Below are positions 10,201 through 17,937 of a stretch of DNA of 64,000 bases, piece after piece. A program made the translations under genes and the position numbers. A model generated the notes under the pieces. That model worked only from the letters and a program-made list of their open reading frames with translations. It did not search any database and was not told where the DNA came from. The stretch is taken from positions 212,419 through 276,418 of the forward strand of contig CACZCR010000001.1 of NCBI GenBank assembly GCA_902779705.1, read 5' to 3'. Origin of the DNA: an uncultured Bacteroidales bacterium. GTDB taxonomy: Bacteria; Bacteroidota; Bacteroidia; Bacteroidales; Paludibacteraceae. The first letter of the stretch is position 1; the number at the start of each line of letters is the position of its first letter.

Positions 10201-10610
10201 ATAGATTTGGATAACTCACTCGGGTTCTTTTTCTCAATGTCCTCTGCCTTCACGGCTGTAGCTGAACCGGTGTAGGAACCCTTGCTCACATTACCGAAAC
10301 CGGTAACCACCACTTCTTGGAGCAGCTCGGTGTTCTCGGTGAGCACAATTTTCAGATTCTTGCCAGCGGCAACTTCTTTCTTCTCCATTCCGATGTAGGT
10401 GATCACGAGTGTTTTCACTGTGTTCGGAACTTCCATTTTGAACTTACCATCGATATCTGTCGCAGTACCGATAGTGGTGCCTTTGGCAACGACGCTTGCT
10501 TGAATAATAGGCTCGCCTTTCGAGTCTACAACGACTCCGCTTACCTCTTTCTGAGCATACATTGCCAACGTTGCTGTCGTGAGCAATAAAAGCGTTAAAA
10601 TTTTCTTCAT
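7284..10610 (-). CDS. SusC/RagA-family TonB-linked outer-membrane transporter
   Basis: 1108 residues. Signal peptide to about residue 20 ('TLAMYAQ'), carboxypeptidase-regulatory-like domain at about 22-105 ('VSGVVVDSKGEPIIQASVV'), TonB plug at about 110-230 ending in the SusC signature 'TSLYGARGANGVIVITTKKG', then a 22-strand barrel ending 'GGIKLTF'. It imports a bound ligand with energy from TonB-ExbBD together with SusD. The frame is open to 10766, but the promoter at 10663-10694 puts transcription start near 10656, so the ATG at 10610, which opens a proper signal peptide, is the start. First gene of the SusC-SusD-lipoprotein operon. No sigma/anti-sigma pair or hybrid two-component sensor is adjacent. 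Confidence 0.95.
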   Translation of the reverse strand: MKKILTLLLLTTATLAMYAQKEVSGVVVDSKGEPIIQASVVAKGTTIGTATDIDGKFKMEVPNTVKTLVITYIGMEKKEVAAGKNLKIVLTENTELLQEVVVTGFGNVSKGSYTGSATAVKAEDIEKKNPSELSKSMAGEIAGVQVINGSGQPGTNATIRIRGIGSINGSSAPLYVVDGVTYDGDISSIDPGDIASYTVLKDATATSLYGARGANGVIVITTKKGTSGETGKIEVDVKYGANMRLLPLYDVISSPEDYVTMAWQSIYNGQRYASGATQTVAVKNANNLLYSGSGLPVGYNLWQAAGKNLINPYDDNGNVNPSFDTQIPRRAGYENLESWRDAIFRTGQKVDANVKISGGTEKVKYFTSFGYLMDEGYYQSSDYNRFSVRSNVDYEPKKWLKGNVNLAYTYSNMNSPDQNGDGAMNNGFYYVNAIPSIYPVYVRDENGNIPIDPRTGLPMYDFGNDLNRSFGMGINPAGSLRLDKENQVQHEVDAKTSLEFKLYKGLKFTINAGLHYYNNRYSDLTNKYYGDAEGIGRIQQQSHNLFTVAAQELLEYNNTFGDHTIHVLAGHENYLYNTNYTLGYKSYIADGSSIELGNAIKMNAIEGNSTRYALDAYLASASYTYDERYTISANYRADGSSRYAKGHRWGHFGSVGAAWTFTNESFIENSDAKEWLKDGKLRLSWGVLGNQVNSLYSYTDMYTIENLNDEIAYLWASKGNPSITWERSNTVDLGLEFSIGKYLDAEFDYFWKLTDNMVSPRAVAPSLGYSSIPTNDAKMVNTGFEFQLDLHAIDMRNVKLDFKLNGAHYKNYMTQMPIDYYDEDGTPHRMTMNGAMSEGHSLYDHYTKRYLGVDPTNGESLFEAYYDTRYGGFMDAKADGSYNYISSLHQWILDQKNDGVENPEQYLATTTTNDVTTAASQYIGKSYLPDLNGGVGFDLEVYGVTLSASCSYQIGGYGFDATYMALMDNNQVGNHNWHMDVHNAWTENNPGHGVKNADGTYSNLDPTDIPRMSNGVGTYDGDANTSSTRFLTSNSFFSLNNVQLGYNFPKKLIEKIKLQKLHFYVSATNLAIASARRGYNPMTSFTGNSDTHGYSPLSTIVGGIKLTF

Positions 10611-10662
10611 AAAATTATTTGTTATTGTAACTAATATTTCTGCATAAAAGCAAAAAAGCGCA

Positions 10663-10694
10663 CAAAGATACGACTTTTTTTTGATATAGGCAAA
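10663..10694 (-). promoter_or_regulatory. Bacteroidetes-type promoter for susC operon
   Basis: On the minus strand TTTG (10694-10691), 20 bases, TATCTTTG (10670-10663). An exact consensus match placed about 50 bases before the SusC start codon. It rules out the longer open frame to 10766. Confidence 0.85.
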
Positions 10695-10796
10695 CTTTTT
10701 TGCAAAATTTATGCATTTTTGGACAAAAAAAACGCATTTTGCATAAAAAATATCGCCGAGTTGCATAATTATGCATTCAAATTGCCAAAATGACGG

Positions 10797-12041
10797 CTAT
10801 TCGTATCTAAGTGTGCGCAAAGTGTTAGCAGTGAAGATTTGCTGACTGATTTCGAGTAGTGTTTTGGGGTCTGTTTGTGCGATTTTTTGGAATGTTTGCT
10901 GCCATGTAGGTGCACTATTGAAGTAGAGCATTGATTTGGCCATAGAGAGAGCAGTACTCTCTTGGTTCTGAGCAGCGACAGCCATTTGTCCGCGCAATTG
11001 TTGCAATGCGTTGCGCAAGGCAGCGTCGCTGAGTGGGGTAGTAGCGAGTTTGTCGAGTTCGTGCTTGACTAATGATTCGCATTGTTCGATGTCTTCGCGG
11101 TCGCAAGCAAAATAAGTGCACCAATAGCCGGTGTCGCTAAGCGGTGTATAGATAGAATCAACGGTGTAGACGAGTCCGCGTTTTTCTCTTAGGCTGATGT
11201 TAAGCCTGGAGTTGAGACTGCCTCCTCCTAATATATTGTTTAGCAGGTATAACGCCAGTTGTCTGTCATGCCCGAGCGGGTAGGCTGTGTTACCAAGCAT
11301 AACGTGGGCTTGGTGGGTATGTTTGTGGAAGCTGAGTGTGGCAGAGCCGGTGGTTGTAGTAGAAGCGGCTCTGTCAGTATGATTGGTGTTGTTAGGAGTC
11401 AGTTGCCCAAATTCCTTTTCGGCGAGGCGGAAAATCTTGTCGGGTTTGACGTCTCCTTGACAGAAGACAACCATACGCGCAGGTGTGTAATGCGTGCGCA
11501 TCCAATTTATAGGTGTCTCGGCATGTCGGCTGATAGCGCGGAGTGACTTTTTGGTGCCCAAGATAGGCATGGCTAAGGGGTGTCCTTCAAAAACGAGTGC
11601 CTCGAAATCGTCGTAGATGAGTTCGGAGGGAGAGTCGTTGTAACTCTCGATCTCGTCATAGATGACTGCCAACTCTTTGTCGGTCTCCGCTTTAGGGAAA
11701 GTGGGACAAGTGACCAGTTCGCTAATGAGTCGTAGTGTAGAAGCGACGTGTTCGACCATAGTGGCGGCATAGAAGGTGGTCTCTTCTTTGGTGGTGTAGG
11801 CGTTGATTTCGCCGCCGATACCTTCTATGTGGCGGATGATTTCGCGTGCCGAATGGTGGGTGGTACCTTTGAATACACAATGCTCAATGTAATGAGCCAT
11901 TCCGTTTTCTTTTGGCAACTCATCGCGTGTGCCGACACCAACCATAACACCGACGTAAGCTACGGGTGAAGTGGTGTGTCGATGAACAATTTTGACGCCA
12001 TTTGGCAAAATATGATAAAAAGTTTGCAAATTTTCTTGCAT
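10797..12041 (-). CDS. M16-family (pitrilysin-like) zinc peptidase
   Basis: 414 residues. The inverted zinc motif H-x-x-E-H is present as 'HYIEH' (His50, Glu53, His54) with the expected downstream acidic stretch 'ELAVIYDEIESYND' for the third ligand. The flanking 'GTRDE..NGMAHYIEH..FKGT' and 'GGEINAYTTKEETTFYA' are standard for the single-unit, processing-peptidase-like bacterial M16B family. The C-terminal half has 'NNILGGGSLNSRLNISLREKRGLVY', the usual inactive M16_C domain. No signal peptide, so probably cytoplasmic. It starts divergently from the tRNA-Leu unit. The substrate is unknown. Confidence 0.93.
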   Translation of the reverse strand: MQENLQTFYHILPNGVKIVHRHTTSPVAYVGVMVGVGTRDELPKENGMAHYIEHCVFKGTTHHSAREIIRHIEGIGGEINAYTTKEETTFYAATMVEHVASTLRLISELVTCPTFPKAETDKELAVIYDEIESYNDSPSELIYDDFEALVFEGHPLAMPILGTKKSLRAISRHAETPINWMRTHYTPARMVVFCQGDVKPDKIFRLAEKEFGQLTPNNTNHTDRAASTTTTGSATLSFHKHTHQAHVMLGNTAYPLGHDRQLALYLLNNILGGGSLNSRLNISLREKRGLVYTVDSIYTPLSDTGYWCTYFACDREDIEQCESLVKHELDKLATTPLSDAALRNALQQLRGQMAVAAQNQESTALSMAKSMLYFNSAPTWQQTFQKIAQTDPKTLLEISQQIFTANTLRTLRYE

Positions 12042-12066
12042 AATTCGTTTTTTTTCACTACCTTTG
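12035..12066 (+). promoter_or_regulatory. Promoter for tRNA-Leu
   Basis: CTTG (12035-12038), 20 bases, TACCTTTG (12059-12066). One mismatch in the -33 element. It overlaps the first codons of the divergent M16 peptidase gene. Transcription should start near 12073, giving a 60-base leader with a small CCTCAC/GTGAGG hairpin (12083-12098). Confidence 0.75.
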
Positions 12067-12132
12067 CAGCCGATTTCAAATTCCTCACATCAGTGAGGGA
12101 ATTCTGAATCTCGAAAACGGGATTCGAAATCC

Positions 12133-12214
12133 GCGGCATTGGCGGAATTGGTAGACGCGCTAGACTTAGGATCTAGTTCCGTGAGGAGTGAAAGTTCGAG
12201 TCTTTTATGCCGCA
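12133..12214 (+). tRNA. tRNA-Leu (anticodon TAG)
   Basis: 82 bases. Acceptor stem GCGGCAT pairs with ATGCCGC (12207-12213), discriminator A at 12214, CCA not encoded. The anticodon stem is CTAGA/TCTAG with loop CTTAGGA, giving anticodon TAG (reads CUN codons). The D-arm holds 'TGGTAGACGC', the T-arm 'GTTCGAGTC', and there is a long variable arm as in class II tRNAs. It has its own promoter upstream and a terminator directly downstream. Confidence 0.96.
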
Positions 12215-12216
12215 CT

Positions 12217-12247
12217 AAACGAGTCTTTCGGGGCTCGTTTATTTTTT
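12217..12247 (+). terminator. Terminator after tRNA-Leu
   Basis: Inverted repeat AAACGAG (12217-12223) and CTCGTTT (12234-12240) with a 10-base loop, followed by ATTTTTT. The T-run overlaps the stop codon of the convergent mazG gene (12239), so the hairpin may also serve the minus strand. Confidence 0.8.
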
Positions 12248-13024
12248 GTTATCGGGCGTTAGTCGTTCGAGGGCTTTCGCTTCGTTCCAGAGAGCGTCCA
12301 TTTCGGCGAGTGTCATGTCTTTGAGTTCTCGTCCTTGCTCTTTGGCTTTTGTCTCTACGTAATTGAACCGGCGGATGAACTTGATGTTGGTTTGTTCGAG
12401 TGCGTTGTCCGGTCTGAGTTTGTAAAGTCGAGCGGCATTTATGAGGGCGAAGAGTATATCTCCTAATTCGGCTTCAGACGGATCTTGTTCGAACTCGGCT
12501 ATTTCTTCTTTGACTTTGGCCCAAACGTCTTCCCGTTTCTCCCAGTCGAAGCCTACGTTAGCGACTTTGTCTTGTATGCGATACGCTTTGACGAGGGATG
12601 GCAGGCTGTCGGGTATGCCGCTAAGAACGGTTTTGTTGCCACCTTTCTCTTTGAGTTTGACCTGTTCCCAGAGTTTGGAGACTTCTTCTGCGTTTTGTGC
12701 CGCTTCGGTGCCGTAGACATGCGGATGGCGGAAAATGAGTTTGTCGCATAGCCGGTTGCATACATCGGCTATGTCGAAATCGCCCGTTTCCGATCCTATT
12801 TTGGCATAGAACACTACGTGAAGCAGCACATCGCCAAGTTCCTTGCTGATTTCCGTCATGTCTTGTTTGGAGATGGCGGAAGCCAGTTCGTAGGTTTCCT
12901 CAATAGTGTTCTGGCGAAGCGAGTCGAAGGTCTGCTTGTGATCCCACGGACATTTCTCGCGAAGATCGTCCATGATATCCAACAGCCGTCTGAAGGCTTG
13001 GAGTTGTTCTTCTCGGCTATGCAT
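12239..13024 (-). CDS. mazG: Nucleoside triphosphate pyrophosphohydrolase MazG
   Basis: 261 residues, the usual length for two-domain MazG. It hydrolyses NTPs or dNTPs to the monophosphate and pyrophosphate. The N-terminal domain has 'LREKCPWDHKQTFDSLRQNTIEETYEL' and 'KELGDVLLHVVFYAKI'; the C-terminal domain has 'KVKEEIAEFEQ' and 'AELGDILFALINAARLY', so both EExxE...ELGD metal-binding sets are present. The start overlaps the end of the upstream lpxH-like gene by 8 bases, so the two are probably translationally coupled. Confidence 0.95.
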   Translation of the reverse strand: MHSREEQLQAFRRLLDIMDDLREKCPWDHKQTFDSLRQNTIEETYELASAISKQDMTEISKELGDVLLHVVFYAKIGSETGDFDIADVCNRLCDKLIFRHPHVYGTEAAQNAEEVSKLWEQVKLKEKGGNKTVLSGIPDSLPSLVKAYRIQDKVANVGFDWEKREDVWAKVKEEIAEFEQDPSEAELGDILFALINAARLYKLRPDNALEQTNIKFIRRFNYVETKAKEQGRELKDMTLAEMDALWNEAKALERLTPDNKK

Positions 13025-13832
13025 TTGGCGCTGGAGCTGTTTGTTCCGGTTCGTAGTTGTGTAACATCAGTTCGCCGTGTTTGTCGAGTGAGGCGTAGGT
13101 CCATTGACGGAAGCAGTCTCCCAGGATGATCACGCGGCTACCCGTATCCAACTTGAGGTCCAACTCGATGTGTCGATGGCCGAAGATATAGAAATCGCGG
13201 TGGTTGCCCAGTTTTTCCTCTTCTTTGGCAAAGAGAACGAGTTCTTCTTTCTTTTCTCCTTTGAACGGGCAGGGGTTGTCCAGTTCTTTTTGTCTGCTTC
13301 TGGCAGCCCATCCGTAGCCTATTTTGTTGCCCAGAGCGGGTGGCAGACAGCGGAAACAGAACTGCAGGAATTCGTTTTGGAAGACAGCCCGCAGTCGTTT
13401 GAATCGGCGGATTTTGTCTTGCACGTCGCGCGGATAATGGTTTTCCAGATCAAAGGGAGCCAATCCGTCGCCGTGTGCGAGGTATAGTTTTTTGCCGTAG
13501 CGTTTGATGGTAACGGGTTCGAAATGCACTTCCATGCCGGTCATAGCGGTTAGTCCGCCCCAAGTCCACATGTCATGGTTGCCGACAAAATAGTGCACAT
13601 GAACGCCTTTCCGTACGAGATGACGAATACAGCGGAAGAGTGGCGCATATTCTTTCTTCGATTTGTCTCTGGTGTAGTATTCAAACCAGAAGTCAAAGAT
13701 GTCGCCCATCAGGTAGATGCTAACGGCGTCTTCTCCAAGTTTGTTGAGCATCTCGATGAATTTCTTTTGGTGTGCCCAACCGCGCGTAATGGCTTTGGAG
13801 CCGATGTGTGCGTCGCTTACAAAATAGATCAT
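13017..13832 (-). CDS. lpxH: UDP-2,3-diacylglucosamine diphosphatase (LpxH-like)
   Basis: 271 residues, a calcineurin-like metallophosphoesterase. Metal motifs in order: 'SDAHIG' (D-x-H near residue 6), 'GDIFDFWFEYY' (G-D-x-x-D), 'VGNHDMW' (G-N-H-D) and 'FGHRHIELD' (G-H-x-H). The F-W near GDxxD and the overall layout match the LpxH lipid A branch rather than general phosphoesterases. It removes UMP from UDP-2,3-diacylglucosamine in lipid A synthesis at the inner face of the cytoplasmic membrane. First gene of a pair with mazG. LpxG/LpxI alternatives are excluded by fold or length. Confidence 0.88.
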   Translation of the reverse strand: MIYFVSDAHIGSKAITRGWAHQKKFIEMLNKLGEDAVSIYLMGDIFDFWFEYYTRDKSKKEYAPLFRCIRHLVRKGVHVHYFVGNHDMWTWGGLTAMTGMEVHFEPVTIKRYGKKLYLAHGDGLAPFDLENHYPRDVQDKIRRFKRLRAVFQNEFLQFCFRCLPPALGNKIGYGWAARSRQKELDNPCPFKGEKKEELVLFAKEEEKLGNHRDFYIFGHRHIELDLKLDTGSRVIILGDCFRQWTYASLDKHGELMLHNYEPEQTAPAPNA

Positions 13833-13864
13833 AGTGTATGATTGTTATATTCAGTTACTGTGTT

Positions 13865-14176
13865 TTAGAGGAATCCGAGTTCGAGTTTGGCTTCTTCAGA
13901 CATCATATCTTTGGTCCATTCGGGTTCGAAAACAATATTAACATTAACGGTGTCGATGCCCTCTACACTGCTGACTTTCTGTCGGATATCTTCGACGAGG
14001 AAGTCCCCTGCCGGACAGCTTGGTGCGGTGAGGGTCATAGTGATAGTGCAGACACGGTCATTGATGTCAATGCCGTAGATAAGCCCCAGGTCGTATATAT
14101 TGACAGGTATTTCGGGGTCGAAAACGGTTTTGATCATCCGTAATATCTGTTCCTCTTGTTCTAAAAATTCGTTCAT
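13865..14176 (-). CDS. MIP18-family Fe-S cluster assembly factor (DUF59)
   Basis: 103 residues, almost wholly one DUF59/MIP18 domain: 'IKTVFDPEIPVNIYDLGLIYGI' and 'MTLTAPSCPAGDFLVEDI', with the conserved reactive Cys in 'APSCP'. Relatives (SufT, the PaaD N-terminus) help mature Fe-S proteins. A longer open frame reaches 14245, but the promoter at 14194-14225 lies inside that extension, so the ATG at 14176 is the true start. It stands alone, not in a suf operon. Confidence 0.88.
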   Translation of the reverse strand: MNEFLEQEEQILRMIKTVFDPEIPVNIYDLGLIYGIDINDRVCTITMTLTAPSCPAGDFLVEDIRQKVSSVEGIDTVNVNIVFEPEWTKDMMSEEAKLELGFL

Positions 14177-14193
14177 AAGCACAAAATGCGCTG

Positions 14194-14225
14194 CAAAGTT
14201 ACTGCTTTTTTTTGACATATGCAAA
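14194..14225 (-). promoter_or_regulatory. Promoter for the DUF59 gene
   Basis: On the minus strand TTTG (14225-14222), 20 bases, TAACTTTG (14201-14194). Consensus match; start of transcription expected near 14187, a short leader before the ATG at 14176. Confidence 0.8.
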
Positions 14226-14261
14226 TAAAAAACACAAATGTACAATTTTTGTTGCTTATCC

Positions 14262-14299
14262 TATGGTTGTCCTATGGTGATTGTATGGTTGTCCTATGG
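14262..14299. repeat. 16-bp direct repeat upstream of the pectinesterase gene
   Basis: TATGGTTGTCCTATGG occurs at 14262-14277 and again at 14284-14299, 22 bases apart (two helical turns). The core TCCTATGG also ends a partial third copy at 14258-14265. It lies between the divergent DUF59 and pectinesterase promoters, about 80 bases before the pectinesterase -33 element. The 22-base phasing would suit a dimeric regulator (inference). Confidence 0.6.
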
Positions 14300-14377
14300 C
14301 GAAAGTAGGTTGGGAATAGAAAAGGTGGTTTAAAAGGGGGTGGAATGGAGCGGTTTTGTAAAAAATATGCAAATAAA

Positions 14378-14409
14378 TTTGCGTATGTCAAATCTTTTTT
14401 GTAATTTTG
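14378..14409 (+). promoter_or_regulatory. Promoter for the pectinesterase gene
   Basis: TTTG (14378-14381), 20 bases, TAATTTTG (14402-14409). Exact consensus. Transcription should start near 14416, leaving a 60-base AT-rich leader. Confidence 0.82.
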
Positions 14410-14476
14410 CGCCCGATTTGGATATTGTATATACGCGTAAGCAATAATTATAAATTATTATATTAAATTTATACAC

Positions 14477-17269
14477 ATGAAACGTATTTTTAATCTTATC
14501 TTGGGTTGCTTGATGGCAACTGCAATGATGGCAGGAAACAATGACCTGCTTTGGGATTACACGGACGGTGCTCCGGCCAGCAGTCCGGATTCGTCTGCAG
14601 CCAAGAACGGCGCGTTGTATTTCAACAACAAGGTCAATGATGCTGCAGGTACGAACAACGGCTTGAAGGGCATCAAGTTGAACAGCTCGGGTTATTGCTG
14701 TTTTACGAAAGCAGCTGTGCCTGGTAAATTGAAACTGAGTTTCGGTCCCCGTAGCGGTAGCAATGCTGCCGATATTGAGGTGTGGAACTGGTCGATGGGC
14801 GGTGATAAAAAGCCTGTTAAGGGTGAAACCAAATATGCTACGACGGGCCAGCAGGCAGAGTATGGCACTCAGGTGATTGAATTGACGGCTGAGCAGAATG
14901 ACATCTACCTCTGTCGTGGTGTGAACACAGAGACAGCGCTGCAGAAGATTCAGTTTGTGGAGGATGTGGCACGTACGTTTGTGAACTTTAAGATTGAGTT
15001 CCGCGACAATCCGTATACCGTATTGTTGCCGGCGAGCGGTGAACTGCCTGCGGGTGTGACGGTAGAGGGCACGACCTATAATGGTGGTCAACACGGAGTA
15101 CAAGGCGGTATAATCACGGTGCCGGTGGATGGCCCGGTGAAATTTATTATTGGAGCTTGTCAATTTAGCAATACGCCGATCAATATCAAGAAGGATGGTG
15201 TGGATTTTGCTACATTCAGCAATAATGCAGCTTGTGGTGAGACGTCCGGAAACTATGCGCAATATATGACGTATGTATATACAGGCGATGCGGCTACGCT
15301 GACGTTTGAGTTGTCAAATAACACGTATATTCCATATTTCTTTGCTGAAGCGACGGATATTATGCCGTGTGAGATCATTTTCAAAGACCAGGCAGGCACC
15401 GAGTTGTACCGCGTGGAGACCTACGAAGGTGCAACTTTGACCAACCTGCCGGATCCGTGTATCCTGCCTGTTCAGGGCGAGACATGGCGTTTCCGCGGAT
15501 GGTTCTATACGAACAACAAGAAAGCGCAGATCGGCGACATCATCAACGGTAACACGACTATTCAGGCAAAGACATCTGAAGAGGAACAGGCGACGGTAGG
15601 TAGCGTGCAGACCTATAACTTCGCCGACCAGACTTTCTATCCGGAGGATCACGAGATCGTGAATGTGACCAATGGTGCTTATCACGATGGTACGCATGGT
15701 TGGTATTTTGAGACGAATGGTATGATCAGTGTGTATTCGCCAGGTACGTCGGTCATCGTAGTAACGCTTTGTAAGTATTCGGAGAGCGGAACGGTTAGTG
15801 TCAATTCCAATAACACCGGTCATACGATTGCGTCTGCAGAGGTAGTGAAGAACTCGACGCCGGACGGTGCCGAGCTCGTAGCACAATACAGTGAGGGTCC
15901 GGGATGGGTAAACATCACTTGGGATGCGAAGCAGTATATCCATAAAGTAGTGGTGTATAACGTAGAGGACTTCATGGAGAAAGATGAGACGACGGGTTAT
16001 TATAAGGTGCCTGCTGGTGATGCCGCTTCTCTGATCTTGTCGATCGTACAAGCACAAGAAGGTGATAAGATCTTCTTGCCGAACGGTACGTATGATCTGG
16101 GCGAGACCGTGCTGACAACGATCAATAAGAACAATGTGTCTCTGATTGGTGAGTCGATGGACGGTGTGATCATCAAGAACGCGCCGGACTATCGTAAGGA
16201 GAGTATTGACCAGACAGCAACTATCAAGATTAATAAGAACGTAAGTGGAACGTATCTGCAGGACCTGACGATTCAGAATGCGCTGGATTACTACAAGAAC
16301 GACAACGGCCGTGCTGTGGCATTGTGGGATCAAGGAACGAAGACCGTTTGCAAGAACGTGAAGTTGTTGAGCTACCAGGATACGTATTACAGCAACCTGC
16401 AGGGTGCGGTTAAGTACTTTGAGGATTGCGAGATTCACGGAACGGTTGATTTTATCTGCGGTGACGGTAGCGTCTATTTCAAGAATAACTTGCTGTACTG
16501 CGAGAAACGTAAGAAAGACGGCGGCGGAAGCGATGCGTTGACGGCTAATAATGGTCCGGCAAGTGACAAGGGATATGTATTCGAAGGTTGTACGGTGAAG
16601 AGCGAGTGTCCGACAGTAAGTATGGGTCGTGCATGGAATAACACACCGTCGGTAGCGTTCTTGAATACATTGGTGGATTACAGTGCCGGCGAGTTCGGTT
16701 TTGAGAGCAGCGATATCCAGCGTTGGACCAAGAAACTGATGAACCCGAATGCATGGCCAAAGTTTGGTGAGTATAACACGCATCTGGAGAATGGAGCAGT
16801 ATTGACACCGGCAAGCAACGTTGTGACCTTTGTGGATGAGAAGAGCGGCAATGCAACACAGAACATCGAGACTGTGCTGAGCGCAGAGCAAGCAGCTACT
16901 TATACGATGGAATATACGCTCGGTGACTGGTCGGCTACTGCTGCTAGTGATGCTACGCAGGCAATCGTGGATCTGAATAACATCGATCCGGAAGCCGTCT
17001 ATATGATCGAAAATCCGAACGGTTATTGTGAGGTGCTTGTCGGTAGTCAGGTTGGCAACAGTTGGTCGGATTGGAACGAGGAAGACCTGCTGCGCAAAGC
17101 GAATGGTCGTGGTGGTTTCGGTCCGGCTGTTTGTCCGAGAAATCCCAAGCAGGCTATTGATAATGTAGATGCAGAAGGTTCGAAAATTACGAAAATAGTG
17201 GAGAACGGACAGGTTTTTATTCTCAAGAACGGCGTTAAGTATACCGTTCTTGGAAGCGCTGTTCGTTAA
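14477..17269 (+). CDS. Secreted multidomain pectinesterase (CE8) with T9SS-like tail
   Basis: 930 residues. Signal peptide at 1-19 ('MATAMMAG'). Residues 20-165 and 170-295 look like beta-sandwich modules; 300-370 resembles an InlB/Listeria-Bacteroides repeat ('GATLTNLPDPCILPVQGETWRFRGWF'); 375-500 is another carbohydrate-binding-like module. The CE8 domain spans about 510-790: 'QDTYYSNLQG' near 634 (catalytic Gln-Asp), 'GTVDFICGDG' near 655 (catalytic Asp) and 'GRAWNN' near 716 (substrate Arg). It removes methyl esters from homogalacturonan so that lyases or GH28 can act. The tail 'ITKIVENGQVFILKNGVKYT..G..VR' resembles a short Bacteroidales surface-sorting signal. It has its own promoter. 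The GH28 and DUF4861 genes 13 kb away are natural partners. Confidence 0.9.
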   Translation: MKRIFNLILGCLMATAMMAGNNDLLWDYTDGAPASSPDSSAAKNGALYFNNKVNDAAGTNNGLKGIKLNSSGYCCFTKAAVPGKLKLSFGPRSGSNAADIEVWNWSMGGDKKPVKGETKYATTGQQAEYGTQVIELTAEQNDIYLCRGVNTETALQKIQFVEDVARTFVNFKIEFRDNPYTVLLPASGELPAGVTVEGTTYNGGQHGVQGGIITVPVDGPVKFIIGACQFSNTPINIKKDGVDFATFSNNAACGETSGNYAQYMTYVYTGDAATLTFELSNNTYIPYFFAEATDIMPCEIIFKDQAGTELYRVETYEGATLTNLPDPCILPVQGETWRFRGWFYTNNKKAQIGDIINGNTTIQAKTSEEEQATVGSVQTYNFADQTFYPEDHEIVNVTNGAYHDGTHGWYFETNGMISVYSPGTSVIVVTLCKYSESGTVSVNSNNTGHTIASAEVVKNSTPDGAELVAQYSEGPGWVNITWDAKQYIHKVVVYNVEDFMEKDETTGYYKVPAGDAASLILSIVQAQEGDKIFLPNGTYDLGETVLTTINKNNVSLIGESMDGVIIKNAPDYRKESIDQTATIKINKNVSGTYLQDLTIQNALDYYKNDNGRAVALWDQGTKTVCKNVKLLSYQDTYYSNLQGAVKYFEDCEIHGTVDFICGDGSVYFKNNLLYCEKRKKDGGGSDALTANNGPASDKGYVFEGCTVKSECPTVSMGRAWNNTPSVAFLNTLVDYSAGEFGFESSDIQRWTKKLMNPNAWPKFGEYNTHLENGAVLTPASNVVTFVDEKSGNATQNIETVLSAEQAATYTMEYTLGDWSATAASDATQAIVDLNNIDPEAVYMIENPNGYCEVLVGSQVGNSWSDWNEEDLLRKANGRGGFGPAVCPRNPKQAIDNVDAEGSKITKIVENGQVFILKNGVKYTVLGSAVR

Positions 17270-17274
17270 GCAAT

Positions 17275-17937
17275 ATGAAGATAGCATTGATAGGATACGG
17301 CAAGATGGGCCACATTATAGAGGATGTGGCTTTGAGCCGCGGGCATCAGATAGTAGCCCGTATAGATAAGGACAACTTGTATGACTTCGATAGCCCTGCT
17401 TTTGCAGATGCCGATGTCGCAATTGAGTTCACCACTCCCATGACCGCCAAGGATAATATCTTGCGTTCGTGGGAGCGCGGTGTGCCTGTAGTATGCGGTT
17501 CGACGGGTTGGGATGTGGAGCAAGTAAAGGAAAGTATTCCGCCCTCGATGGGTTTAATTTGGACCAGCAATTATTCGTTGGGCGTGAACATTTTGTTTGC
17601 AATGAATCGTCGTTTGGCACAAATTATGCATGCATATCCCGAGTACACGCCATCGATTGTAGAGACGCACCATATCCATAAGTTGGATGCTCCTTCGGGA
17701 ACAGCTAAGTCTTTGGCGGAGCAGCTTGAGGGATATACGGATGTGCCGATCGAGTCGATTCGTGAAGGCGAGGTGCCCGGTATTCATACAGTGACTTGGG
17801 ATAGTGAGGTGGACACCATTTCGCTGACTCACAGTGCCAAATCGCGTCGCGGCTTTGCGCTGGGTGCGGTGATAGCGGCTGAGTGGCTGAAAGGCAAAAC
17901 AGGTTTCCATACCATGCAAGAAGTATTAGGATTATGA
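17275..17937 (+). CDS. dapB: 4-hydroxy-tetrahydrodipicolinate reductase
   Basis: 220 residues. The N-terminal Rossmann motif 'ALIGYGKMGHIIE' (GxGxxG), 'CGSTGW' and the active-site segment 'HHIHKLDAPSGTAKSLAE' (HHxxKxDxPSGTA, with catalytic His and Lys) identify DapB. It makes tetrahydrodipicolinate for lysine and diaminopimelate. It is shorter than the E. coli enzyme (273), as is usual in Bacteroidetes. Its stop overlaps the lepB start (ATGA), beginning the dapB-lepB-wbqC cluster seen in many Bacteroidetes. Confidence 0.95.
   Translation: MKIALIGYGKMGHIIEDVALSRGHQIVARIDKDNLYDFDSPAFADADVAIEFTTPMTAKDNILRSWERGVPVVCGSTGWDVEQVKESIPPSMGLIWTSNYSLGVNILFAMNRRLAQIMHAYPEYTPSIVETHHIHKLDAPSGTAKSLAEQLEGYTDVPIESIREGEVPGIHTVTWDSEVDTISLTHSAKSRRGFALGAVIAAEWLKGKTGFHTMQEVLGL

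Noticed and set aside
12139..12324. Small open frame over tRNA-Leu
   Set aside because: It is the tRNA gene and its terminator read as protein.
15314..17287. A 657-residue minus-strand open frame covering the pectinesterase gene
   Set aside because: It is antisense to a gene with catalytic motifs and a promoter; its translation is rich in Arg, His, Leu and Cys with no domain, as expected from the complement of a codon-biased gene.
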